Assembly: GCA_011800805.1 (NCBI GenBank) | Contig: MPNW01000015.1 | Coordinates: 217,402 to 281,401 of the forward strand | Length of the DNA stretch: 64,000 nt | Source: Hirudo medicinalis | Taxonomy: Eukaryota > Annelida > Clitellata > Hirudinida > Hirudinidae | Reading direction: 5' to 3' | In this document: positions 25,259 to 35,558 of the stretch, piece after piece | How positions within the stretch are numbered: the stretch's first letter is position 1 | How the letters are laid out: each line of letters opens with the position of its first letter | Notes under the pieces: generated by a model | What the model was told of the DNA's origin: nothing | Seen by the model: the letters and a program-made list of their open reading frames with translations, nothing else | Database searches by the model: none | Made by a program: the position numbers and the translations under genes

Positions 25259-26038
25259 ATGCCCATTCAAGACCCAGTAGCCTTCCAGCAACTCCGACAA
25301 GCAACCTCTGTTCGCCATAATTTGCCCTCCTGGTCCATCAGTTGCAACTCCACACATCCGTCCTCCCTCATCCAAGTGACAAACTCCATCTCAAATTACA
25401 GGAAACGATCGCATCTTCCCAAAATCAACCACAACCTTTCGACTGGCAGTGAGAATTCAACTCCTTTCAATCCGACTTCAGAATGGTATCCTCTGCTTCG
25501 ACCTGCCTCTCAACAGACGAACAAGATGCATGAACGCCTCTCCGCTGCCACAGGACACATGAGCAACATCTCGACCGACATCAACAAGTTACCCTCCGCT
25601 CAACCAGAAAATCAGGAGTGCCTGAAACTCCAGCAGAACAATCAGCTTCTGGCCTGCCACAGTTTTGACGAGAAGAAAATCAAGTCACAAACTCCGTTCG
25701 AGACTTCCAAGTCTGTTGATGAGAATCTGCTCAGAGATATCGAGCGTCAACTCACAGCCAGCTCTGCTGATGCTGATGCTGCACATTCGAACTTCCCTAA
25801 GCGCTTCAATGCGGAAACTTTCGCGGGATCAGAGAGTCATTTTCAGGTGAGACTGAAAGAAAACAACCAAGAGCACTGGAATTTTACGCTGCCACAGGAT
25901 TTTTCAGCGATCCAAGAGGAATGTCCCTCTTGTAGAAGCGAGTTGTCTGCCAAGAATTTGAGGTTAATTTTAAATGAAGTCATGGACATTCAAAATCCAT
26001 TATTTGTTGTAAATATTTACAGTCCAATATTAAAATAG
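25259..26038 (+). CDS. Hypothetical ORF, possibly an exon
   Basis: An uninterrupted 259-codon ORF in a region where long ORFs are rare, and more GC-rich than its flanks. I do not recognize the protein. It is polar and rich in Ser, Asn, Gln and Pro, with no predicted membrane segment, and looks largely disordered. A pair of cysteines (EECPSC) lies near the end. A strong donor-like CAG/GTGAGA after codon 196 (25846) suggests the true exon may end there, with the last about 60 codons being intron. It lies 0.75 kb upstream of the Kv channel on the same strand, so it could be a 5' exon of that gene or a separate gene. I could not find a phase-matched acceptor joining it to the channel exon. Confidence 0.4.
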   Translation: MPIQDPVAFQQLRQATSVRHNLPSWSISCNSTHPSSLIQVTNSISNYRKRSHLPKINHNLSTGSENSTPFNPTSEWYPLLRPASQQTNKMHERLSAATGHMSNISTDINKLPSAQPENQECLKLQQNNQLLACHSFDEKKIKSQTPFETSKSVDENLLRDIERQLTASSADADAAHSNFPKRFNAETFAGSESHFQVRLKENNQEHWNFTLPQDFSAIQEECPSCRSELSAKNLRLILNEVMDIQNPLFVVNIYSPILK

Positions 26039-26783
26039 ACAGGACTACACAAACACCTGGCACAAAGCAGACATTGCCTTTAAATGGGAGCATAACATAA
26101 AATAAGCACAATATGTCTCCTGCTTGAGAATCTATTACTCCCATTAAATGTGCTACGAACTGTGCCTATTCTTAAATTCTCCGAGTGTGCGCATTCCAGA
26201 GAATGTGGCTCATTTGAGGAAAGAAAATCCCCCGTTTATACATTAGGATCTGAAGTTTTTTTGTCTTGGATTCCACATGGCATCGTTTATCGTTCGTGGA
26301 CATGCGGGAGTTTGTTTACATTGAGAGACAAATTTATGCCACCCACCGAAGTAAATATTTGTCCTGTCTTTGTCTTTTTGATCTTCAAATCGACCAAGTC
26401 CACGGTCTTACAGTCAATATGTGTCAAGTTAAATGTTTTCGTACGATTTAAATTATTATAATAGGAGTTTTCATTTGTTGAAATGTTTTTCTCGCCAACA
26501 AAACATCTCCATGTTGATTGGAAACACGAAGGATCAACCTTGGTTTTTAAATGTTAGGATTTCCACAAATTTGCATTAAAGGCAAAGGACAAGTGCGTTC
26601 TTGTAAGGCATGCAAGCGTGAGCTAGAAGAGGTGTTTTACTTGTAATTCGAACGTTTTATTTAATATTTAAAATTATTATTTAATACCCACTTACGTATA
26701 ATTAACATGTCAAATCATGTTAAATTAATAAATAAGGACTTTTTCAACGAGTATGCATTAAATGCTGGAAACTATGTCGGCAA
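26039..26783. other. Upstream of Kv channel, no gene seen
   Basis: AT-rich sequence without recognizable exons. It would include the promoter or 5' UTR of the channel gene, or an intron if the ORF at 25259 belongs to that gene. Confidence 0.45.
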
Positions 26784-28891
26784 ATGAATAGAAGCCATAT
26801 TTGTTCCAGAGGCAAGAAGACTTCTTTTGAAATGAATGATGACGTCATTGATCAGCAAGAAATCCCGGAGACGATTTCTCTCATTCAGACGAACAACTCG
26901 CCTGAATGCAGGCCTCCGAGAGACGACTTTGTTTACGAATTTGAAAGGAAGCAACAGAAACACCAAACGACTCATCGTATCTTTGCCAATCCTTGCGCCT
27001 CGAGACAGGACGATCATTTTGCAATGTACAACTCCGCTTCAAACGAACGCATCGCCATCAACGTCAGTGGTCTGCGCTTCGAAACTCAGCTCTCGACGAT
27101 CGAAAGATTCTCGGACACCCTGCTGGGATGTCGGGAAAAGCGTAACCGCTACTTTGATCCTCTGAAAAATGAATATTTCTTCGACCGAAACAGACCGAGT
27201 TTCGATGCCATCCTGTATTATTACCAAAGTGGTGGCAGATTGAGGAGGCCCGTCAACGTTCCGACCGATGTTTTTACGGAAGAAATCAAATTCTATGAGT
27301 TGGACAGCCAAGCAATTGAACAATACTTGGAGGTTCGAAAGCATCAATTTATAATGTTTCAACTCGGAGTGATTTATCAAACAAACAAATTGGTCTCCTT
27401 TAACCACTATAAATTAATGTTAAGTTAATTAATTGATTTATTCAATAGTACAATTTATCGATTAATTATTCGAAGGTAAAATTCCTAAATATTTTTCAGG
27501 ACGAAGGTTATACCAAGGAGGAAGTTCGTCCGATGCCAGTGAATGAATTTCAGCGGAAAGTGTGGCTCTTGATGGAATATCCTGAAAGTTCAATGGCTGC
27601 TCGTCTCCTTGCACTTGTGTCAGTTTCTGTCATTCTTCTTTCCATCGTCATCTTCTGCCTTGAAACTCTGCCCCAGTTTAAAAACTACAGGTATCATTTT
27701 GCTTACTCAGATCGTAGGGTTGAATACTCAATGCTAAGGTTAAACTTGAATTAATGAATGAAAGCAGTTAATTAATTTTGTTTAAATTATTAATGGATCT
27801 TAACAGTTAGTAGTTAATGGATTCATTTTAAATTAATTTATAATTAGATTTTAAATTCAATTCAACTAATTTACACTTAATGCTTGATGTTCAAGAATGG
27901 TCAATGCCAGCGGTAACAGTTCGGAGACGAGAGTGGAGGAAGACATTCCCAAGTTCACCGAGCCATTCTTCATAGTGGAGACAGGATGCATAATTTGGTT
28001 CTTCACGGAGCTTCTTCTTCGCTTCTTATCTTGTCCGAACAGACTGTGTTTCATAAAAAACATCATGAACATCATAGACTTACTGGCCATCATGCCCTAC
28101 CTCATCACCATCTGTACGATGTTCATTAATTCCGACAGAGCAGGCGTCAACAACCAGGCCATGTCCCTGGCCATACTTCGAGTCATCAGACTCGTCCGTG
28201 TTTTCAGGATTTTCAAGTTATCCCGGCATTCGAAAGGCCAGTTCTTAAGCATTTTTCAGGGCCTTCACGCATCTTTCATCATAGACATTTTATTGCAGGA
28301 CTCCAAATCCTGGGGCAAACAATCAAAGCCAGCATGAGAGAGTTGGGTCTACTGATCTTCTTCCTGCTCATATGCGTCATCCTTTTCTCCAGCGCTGTCT
28401 ATTTCGCGGAGGCAGACACCACCAACAGCCACTTCCGAAGCATACCGGACGCTTTCTGGTGGGCCGTCGTAACCATGACGACCGTGGGCTATGGGGACAT
28501 GATGCCAATCAGTGCCTGGGGAAAGCTGGTTGGGTCCCTGTGCGCCATCGCAGGAGTGTTGACGATAGCCTTGCCAGTGCCGGTGATTGTGTCCAATTTT
28601 AATTACTTCTACCATAGAGAGGCTGACAGCGAAGAAAGGGACAAATTCCTACAATTACAAGCTGCTGTCACCAATAACAACTCGAAGAGTGCTAACATGT
28701 GTCCGGGTATTAACGACGGCGATGGTGATGACGATGTTGTCCTAGGAGATGAAGGCGACGATGGTTACGATGATGTCTTAAACTATGATGTCCACGAGAA
28801 GATTCTCGAGGAGTCTGAGTGCTGCCACAGTCGCTGTAAAACAGATTATTTTGATCGCCACATGAACTCGTCCAACAACAACAATTATTAG
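26784..28891 (+). CDS. KCNA: Shaker-type (Kv1) voltage-gated K+ channel
   Basis: Delayed-rectifier or A-type K+ channel subunit of the plasma membrane, acting as a tetramer. Exons 26784-27332, 27500-27690, 27896-28236 and 28299-28891 give 557 residues. T1 tetramerization domain: [18 protein letters not shown] through [17 protein letters not shown], the Kv1 signature. S1 is in exon 2. S2-S4 are in exon 3, with the full voltage sensor ([19 protein letters not shown]). S5, the pore ([10 protein letters not shown]) and S6 with the PVP gate hinge are in exon 4. The S1-S2 loop has NAS and NSS glycosylation sites. The residue after GYGDM, equivalent to Shaker T449, is Met. The C-terminus is acidic, then CCHSRC and an Asn run, with no ETDV-type PDZ ligand. 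The last intron has a GC donor; KG/LQ across it restores the conserved SRHSKGLQILG. The start could also be the ATG at 26832. Confidence 0.95.
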
Positions 28892-29275
28892 ATTAACGGA
28901 GGCTAACTCCGCACTAATAAGCGCTTCATGAATTAATTTTATTACAGACAGTTTCATTATTATGCGCCTAAACAATTTTGAATCATTTTTAAACATCATT
29001 TATTCGCTAATCATTGTTGAGAGTGTTATTAAAAGTCTTCATGCTTTGAATGAACTCCAACGTTTTAAGTTCGACTCATGGAGATTGTGAATTAAAATGA
29101 AACCGTTTGGTAGAACTTGATAGCGTCGTCTCCGATGAGAAAATGTTGAATCACCAGCAATCTGTTGACACCCAATTACTAGGAAATAAGAAGCAATTAG
29201 AACCCACGAAGATATGATCGCATAATCACATTGTCATAAATTTGAGCACCATAGGTTGCCTAGCAGATCGACAAC
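28892..29275. other. Kv 3' flank / aGPCR 5' flank
   Basis: Only 384 bp separate the channel stop codon from the adhesion GPCR start on the same strand. The stretch must contain both the channel 3' end and the receptor promoter or 5' UTR. No other feature is seen. Confidence 0.6.
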
Positions 29276-32200
29276 ATGTTTTTCTTTCTTTTATTCCTCT
29301 TTCGAATAAGTGAGACGTTATTATTCCAAACGCATTCAATGGGATTTTAAAAAATCTTTTTCTCCTCTGTGTAGCAGCCTCTGTGGAAAGCAGTCTCAGG
29401 ATTGAGGCAATCTGCAGTGGCCACTCAAAGATCTTGACTTGCGGAAGTGAGTCTGTCATCAGAATTTTTCGAGCGAAGATAGAAAATAAAATCGAGAACA
29501 AGACTTGCCGAAGTGAGCAGCTAATTGAAAGTTCTTTGGTCCTTTGCGAGAGATCAAAATCTGAAGAAGTCGTAAGGCAATTGTGAGTTTCTTTGAACCT
29601 TCAGAAAATTATAATTTCAGTTCTCTAAAAATGACATCAATTTCTGAAGATGCGAAGGTCAAAGGACTTGTAAGATCAATTTCGCAGAGTGTCCCTATCC
29701 CTTGCAAATTACTTACCAGTGTGAAGAACAGTTACGAGGTATCTTAAGTGGAGTTATTTACATAGACTCAACTCAAACTCAAATTAAACTTTTTGTCGTT
29801 GTTTAACCTCGCAAAACGCAGTCGACTCAACATCAACAACCACAACCACTGCAACGTCGTTGAAAACTTCAACAATTTTTAGCGGATGCAGGAGCAGGAG
29901 AAGTCGAGGAATCCTGTGGCATGATGTTCCTGGGAACCACTTGATTGAACAGAAATGTCCAGAACACTACGAAGGTCCGATTGCAACTTAGTTTGTTTGT
30001 AAAGGCGTTAACTTGGCGCAACAGTCTTAACTTGAAGCGTGCCTGGATTTTCCCAGCAACCTCGTGACACTGAATTGCATTTCAGTATTCGTAGAAGGTT
30101 TTACGCTCTTAAAATAATTAAGATTTAACTTTAAAGACAAAATTAACTTCTGTTTTTTTAAATTAGAAGTTTATGCTTAAGTGCCTGCATTATTTGATTG
30201 CATCAAGTTAATAAACTTACCACTCGTTATCTTCTTACCAGGCAATGCTTGGTGGAAGTGTGACGGAAGTGGTGAATGGATTGGCGAGCCGAACTTGTAT
30301 GGCTGTGTGAAAAGTCTCTTGCTGAACTTCTCTAAAGAGGTTAATATTGAAATTATTTGGCAGAATGAATTCACTTTTCAGATAATCAATTACAAATATT
30401 GAGAAATAAATTAGTTATTATTTTGTGTCATCAAATTTGTGGACTTTTTCCCAGTTAAACGAAGAATCTTTTCCTTTGCAAAGAAATGAGACTTGCACTA
30501 AATTGAAAGAGCTGATAGATGAAGTATCAACAGGTGGAGACATTAAGGCAGTTTGTGATGTCTTGAAAAAAATTCTTGGAGCATCGACACAAGCTGATCT
30601 CCAGCAACATTCCTTAAGAGTGAGTTCAGTCGAGTGTTGCTTTTTTTTTTTAAATAAGCTTTTATGATTTGCAGGCTTTGTTAGATGTGGTAGGCATCTT
30701 GGTGGACGAAAGAACTGTCAACTATTGGAGGGAAATTCCTTCTGGTTCTTTCCATCTGTGGAATCTCGTGTCAAACCTTTCCTCCATAGTATCATCGGAA
30801 GTTCAACTGCACCACATTCACAGATATATTGGTTAGGTTGTTCACCATTTAACATAATTTATGATTATAATAGCATTAGTAATTAATTGCAAGTATGATG
30901 TATTTATCAAATAATAATAATAATAATAATAATTTCTAATAATTAAATTTCTGCTTCCAGAAGTAAACACGAGCAAACCAGAAATTCATTCAAATTGCAA
31001 TGACGAAGTCTCAATGAATACATTCTTTCATTACACTACCTCAATTGCAAGTGGATTCGTCCATTTATCTTCAAAATCGTGTTAGGATCAAAAGATATTT
31101 TAAACCTACAATTTAATTTTAATTTTGTAACTGCTTTTGATCACACTGAAATCCATAATTATTAGGTTCTCAGAAGATTATGGCTATGGACGTGCGGAAC
31201 ATACTTCCTCTGATTGGAATGAAGAACACGAAATATTTTTCCAACTTCTTGACAGTTGCTGCCAGACATCAAAATTGGACGCTTGAAGAGAATAACTTGA
31301 CAATAATATTGAAATTGGTTAGTTCTGATGAAAAGTTAATTATTAATTGTCATGTTAATTAATGTCATACGTTTATTAATGTCGCAGAAAAATCACAGTC
31401 AGAGGAAAGTATCTTGCTTCCGCTGGACGCCCTTTGAAAAGTTAGAAAATGACACATGAAACCATAAAATTAAGATCTATTTAAATAAGTTCTGTTACAA
31501 AGAAATAAGTTAATTATTGTGCCTAAAGATTGTTAAAATGTAGTTTGGTTTTTTTTTTTAATAAATATTTTCGTCCTTAATTTTTCTGGATGTGCTTTTG
31601 TGTGAAGGACATCCGGGTTTCCCGGCATTTAGTTCAATAAACTTAATTCAAATTAAATGTAAATTGATGATAATATTAAACTCCTTCACAGTTCCTCTGA
31701 CACTCACAGCGAGTGCAAACGTCTATGGATTAATTCTTCCCACGTGGCTTGCCAGTGTTCATCTCCATCAACCTTTGTTGCCATGGAAACGTCCGAAACA
31801 GCCCCTTCGGTAGGTTGATGTTAAGCAGGCATCTCACTTGTGATTTAATAACTTTTAATTAAAAAAGAGAAAACAATTGACATTCGTGATTTCTTCTGTA
31901 AAGGTGGATTCCCACCAAGCATCCTTCCCAATAGCTGCCTACATTGGTTGCGTTCTTGGCATCACCGGCATGATCATCACTGTCATCCTTTATACATACC
32001 TGACCTGCAAGTCAGTCATCACAATTTAGTCATATTTTAACAGAGAAATTATTGCTATTATTTTAATGAAAGGAGGAAGAAGGACTTAAAATATATTGTC
32101 TACATGAATTATTCTACTTGTCAAGCCAGCAACACATTCATGTGTCTGATTGGACTCAGCCAAGTTCAGGTGTTTTGAATGAGCCATATTTAGTTATATG

Positions 32201-33621
32201 ATTTTATCATTGTCTTTCTTAAGCCTTTCATCTTAAGATTCTTTTTGTTCTATTTTTCTATTCTTTTTTTTTTTAATTGTAAATTTCTCAATTTTCTTTT
32301 TATAAAGATTCACTATTACATAAATTAGAATACTTATTTGGTAACTTCAGCATACGCTTTGTACCATTGTGGCATTGGTCCTTCATTACTGTTCCCTGGT
32401 AGGAATAATGTGGCTGCTTTGTGGATCATTTCATATTTATCTCAGTCTCATTCGAAATAAGCGGAAAAACTCCATCAGTCAGGAGGCATGGTTTTACGTG
32501 ATGTCAGCTTGTGAGTTCACTTATTTGCGTTAACATTCGAATGTAAATAATTATATTTTAAATTTTATTTAAGCTCTGCCTCTCATCATAGTCATAATAT
32601 CGGGTGTCATTAGCTATGAGTCGTACAGCCTGTCCATCCGGTAATTAAATTGATGTTGAATGTTTGATAAATTGATTGAATATACAAAAAATAGTCACAA
32701 TTCCTGTTGTTGTGCAGTTGTTGGCTCAACAATAACTCTGGATTGGAGTGGGCATTTATCGGTCCTGCAATAGTAATGCTATGGGTTAGTAAATAAACTT
32801 ATTGCAATTTTCTCATGTTTCTTGAAATGTAAAAGTCATGTATTAAATTTTAATTTCTAGTTCTCTGTGGCCTTAAACTGTGTTTCATGGAAAACGCTGA
32901 AGAATTCATTGAACGAAATAGATTGTGTTGAAAGGAAAAGCAGACTATGTTGCTTGAAGTGAGTGAACTTTGGTAGGAATGTCAAAATCCTAGAAAAAAT
33001 GTTTCTGAAATTATGCAAGAAAATTGATGGAGGCATTTGAAAAAGCCTTGTAATTTTTCGGCTCTCCTTAATTTAGGTAAGGAAACCAGCAATGTGGATA
33101 CGCTAGACAAATTTAGGATAAAATAAAGAATGAGGAATAGCTATTACAAAAACTGAGATATTAACCCCAACTGTTAGCATTACATCAGCAAGCAACATAA
33201 TACAGTAATTTGCGTTAGTCGCGTTTCTGAAAATACTCCTCAAATAATAGCTTCTAATTGTTGTCAATTACAATGCGACAACAGAATTTATTATTTAAAT
33301 AGAATTCCTGTAATACCTACATGCAATCTTGTGCTTACAGATCGGACTTAAAGCGCCTGATCCTGCTTATAATTCTATCTAATATGGTTTGGTGTTCCTG
33401 GCTCCTGCATGTGTACTTGTCTCATCTGTTCTTTGCTTACTTATTTTCCGTTTTCTCTACGCTTGTGGGCCTTCTTGTCATTTTCAATGCTGCCTCGGAT
33501 GTTAAGGTAAAATCTATTGGCATGATTAACGCTTGATGTGAGTTACTGTAACCAAAATGTTTCTTCAAATGATAATTAGGTGAGAAACCAGGACAAGGCA
33601 CAGTCTCTCAACGACTTATGA
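29276..33621 (+). CDS. ADGRL: Latrophilin-like adhesion GPCR
   Basis: Nineteen exons give 716 residues. Exons: 29276-29309, 29375-29582, 29650-29738, 29822-29974, 30242-30339, 30455-30619, 30675-30831, 30961-31080, 31166-31317, 31388-31440, 31692-31809, 31904-32010, 32073-32169, 32351-32510, 32574-32640, 32718-32784, 32861-32958, 33341-33506, 33580-33621. Order: signal peptide (MFFFLLFLF), galactose-binding SUEL lectin domain (about 18-105; CSGHSKILTCGS, CEGQRTCKI, LQITYQCE), a Thr/Ser linker, hormone-receptor domain (about 133-184; GNAWWKCDGSGEW), GAIN with GPS (about 200-447), seven membrane segments (about 455-703) and a tail of about 13 residues. SUEL plus HormR plus GAIN plus 7TM is diagnostic of latrophilin (CIRL); the vertebrate olfactomedin domain is absent, as in other invertebrates. 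The GPS keeps its Trp and cysteines (SCFRW, SECKR, ACQC), but HLT is replaced by SPS. Latrophilins bind teneurins and FLRTs at synapses. Confidence 0.9.
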
Positions 33622-34313
33622 GACTGAACCGGGACCCCCAAATGGGCCAAAACGGTCATATTTGTCTTAAAAATATCATCGACATCTCCGTCAACTCCTT
33701 AAACGCCGGTCCAACTTTGCTAATTACAAATGTTTGGGATTCTCCTTTTTTTCTATCACGACGCGATGGAGACGCGAACCTTTCATATGTTGAGCTTGTT
33801 ATAACATAGACATTAATGCCAAAGTCATTGCTGGATATTACAAGTGCAATTCCGGCTCCCAATGCTCGACCAGGACTCATAAAATGTAACATTGCACCCC
33901 TTAGTTTGACCTCTTTCATCATGAAGTTAGTGCGATCCTAGACTTAAACGAAAATACCCAGCCATGTTAAAGCTGCAATTCAAAAGACATATTTGATGAA
34001 ATTATTATTCAAAATCGTCTTAGAAGATTGACAAAATAGACAAAAATTCACAATAGAATTAAAAAATGAAAACTTTGCAAAACTGGAAAGTGTTATAAAA
34101 CAGTGGTGGATGGCAAGGAAAGGTGCAACTCTGGAAAGACAGATTTTTAGATAAATGTTGAAAGCTAAAAACTTTCTTAAACTTAATAGAAATTGTTGAA
34201 AGTTATACAAGCATAGAATGGCTGGATGGCCTTAAGTATCTCTCATCCGGGTACAAAATTATTTTGAAACTAATTTAATTTAAAAAAAAATTACATCTTT
34301 GTTGAGTAAAATG
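33622..34313. other. Between convergent aGPCR and syndecan, no gene seen
   Basis: AT-rich sequence holding the 3' UTRs of the two convergent genes. The ORF pair at 33618-33922 has no recognizable domain. Confidence 0.5.
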
Positions 34314-35207
34314 TCATGGGAAGCAAATGTTGGATTCATCTAATGAATAACTTCCCTCATCTTTCTTTCTCAACCTACACACCAGTAACAAAACAAGAAG
34401 GATAATGCTAAAGAGCATGATGGAAGCGCTGCACACGATCACTACAAAATAAACATTTGTTAATATCACTATTAATTCATATTAAGATTTAATCAATTAT
34501 TGCAGAACATATAAACAATCTTACAAAGGTTAACTGCCAAATTTATCTAGTTTCCCCTTCCTAAACATTGTTGTTTGAAATTACTACTTTTTTTTACTTT
34601 TGCACCCTTTTTGTATATATATTGCCACTATATTCGATGCATAAGATAAGTTTATACCAACCTGCATAGTAAACAGATTTTTTTGAATCATAATATGAAT
34701 TTTGTAGACTAGTTTTACTTCCTGCAAATATTACATCAACATTTAGTTTTCAAAAAATAAATTTTAATTGTTGGACTTACTCAGAAGACCCCTCCTGCTG
34801 CTTCTTTTTTCATTTGGTTGAAAATTGTGATGAAAAGTTAGTGTAGTTGTTGGTAAAAAAGAAAGGAGAGTGCTTTTTGAAACATCTGCTGATACAGAAC
34901 ATAGAAATAAATTCTTTAACCTTTAAGTGGGCAACTTAATAGTTTGATTCTATAGTCATTCTATTTCATTAAAATTACATATTTCAAAAACACCACAAAA
35001 ATATCCTACTTGGACTATTGTATTCTTCTCCGCTAAATTCCATTTCATTGCTTGTTTCATCAACTGACAGTGCATTCTACATTTGGGAAAAATGAGTTCA
35101 TTAGATATGAGAAGTACCTTAAAGTTTAAGGAACTAACGCAATAAAATAGATAAATCCTCGAAACAGTGGCAATATAAATCATTCCATGTGGAAAGGAGG
35201 TAAGCAT
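34314..35207 (-). CDS. SDC: Syndecan-like transmembrane proteoglycan, short form
   Basis: Five exons (35118-35207, 35010-35076, 34781-34888, 34662-34721, 34314-34441) join in phase to give 150 residues. The N-terminus is signal-peptide-like (MIYIATVSRIYLFYCVSS). An acidic Ser-Gly site (EMEFSGEEY) fits glycosaminoglycan attachment. A Thr-rich stalk and basic patch (KRSSRRG) precede the membrane segment (SIMLFSIILLVLLLVC). The cytoplasmic start, RLRKKDEGSYSLDE, is the near-invariant C1 region of syndecans. After it the protein ends SNICFP and a stop, so the usual C-terminal EFYA PDZ ligand is absent. Syndecans are heparan-sulfate co-receptors for growth factors and matrix. The C1-like motif also resembles neurexin tails (RDEGSY), a less likely alternative given the SG site and tiny ectodomain. 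Confidence 0.75.
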
Positions 35208-35558
35208 TGTCCACTCTTCATTTTACAACTAATATGAATCTGTAAATTATTTAATTCGCGTGATTCCACGAAACCCATGCATAAAAACCGTAATTAAGTA
35301 ACTCTTTAGTCAAATTTAACCAAATATCTTATTAAACCATCTGACTGAATCGCTGCCAGACGGCAAAGCAACCTTGGAGATCTTTCGTGGAAGCCCCATT
35401 ACATGTTTACTTCCCAACATTAGTTATAAAGCTGATGGAGTTTAATAAATGAAGCGAAAAAAAATTAAGTGTTTTATTGACAGTTTGTTCTTTTAACCAA
35501 CTTTATGTTCAATTTGTCTTGAATTATCATAATTTAAAGGTTTGTTGGACAATTTGAT

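Noticed and set aside
26772..27407. Minus-strand ORFs of 81 and 122 codons
   Set aside because: They are antisense shadows of the Kv channel T1 exon.
28236..28337. Kv exon 3 reading through to a premature stop as the true gene end
   Set aside because: The following exon continues the conserved S4-S5 linker, S5, pore and S6 exactly once a 62-bp GC-AG intron is removed, so this is an intron and not a broken gene.
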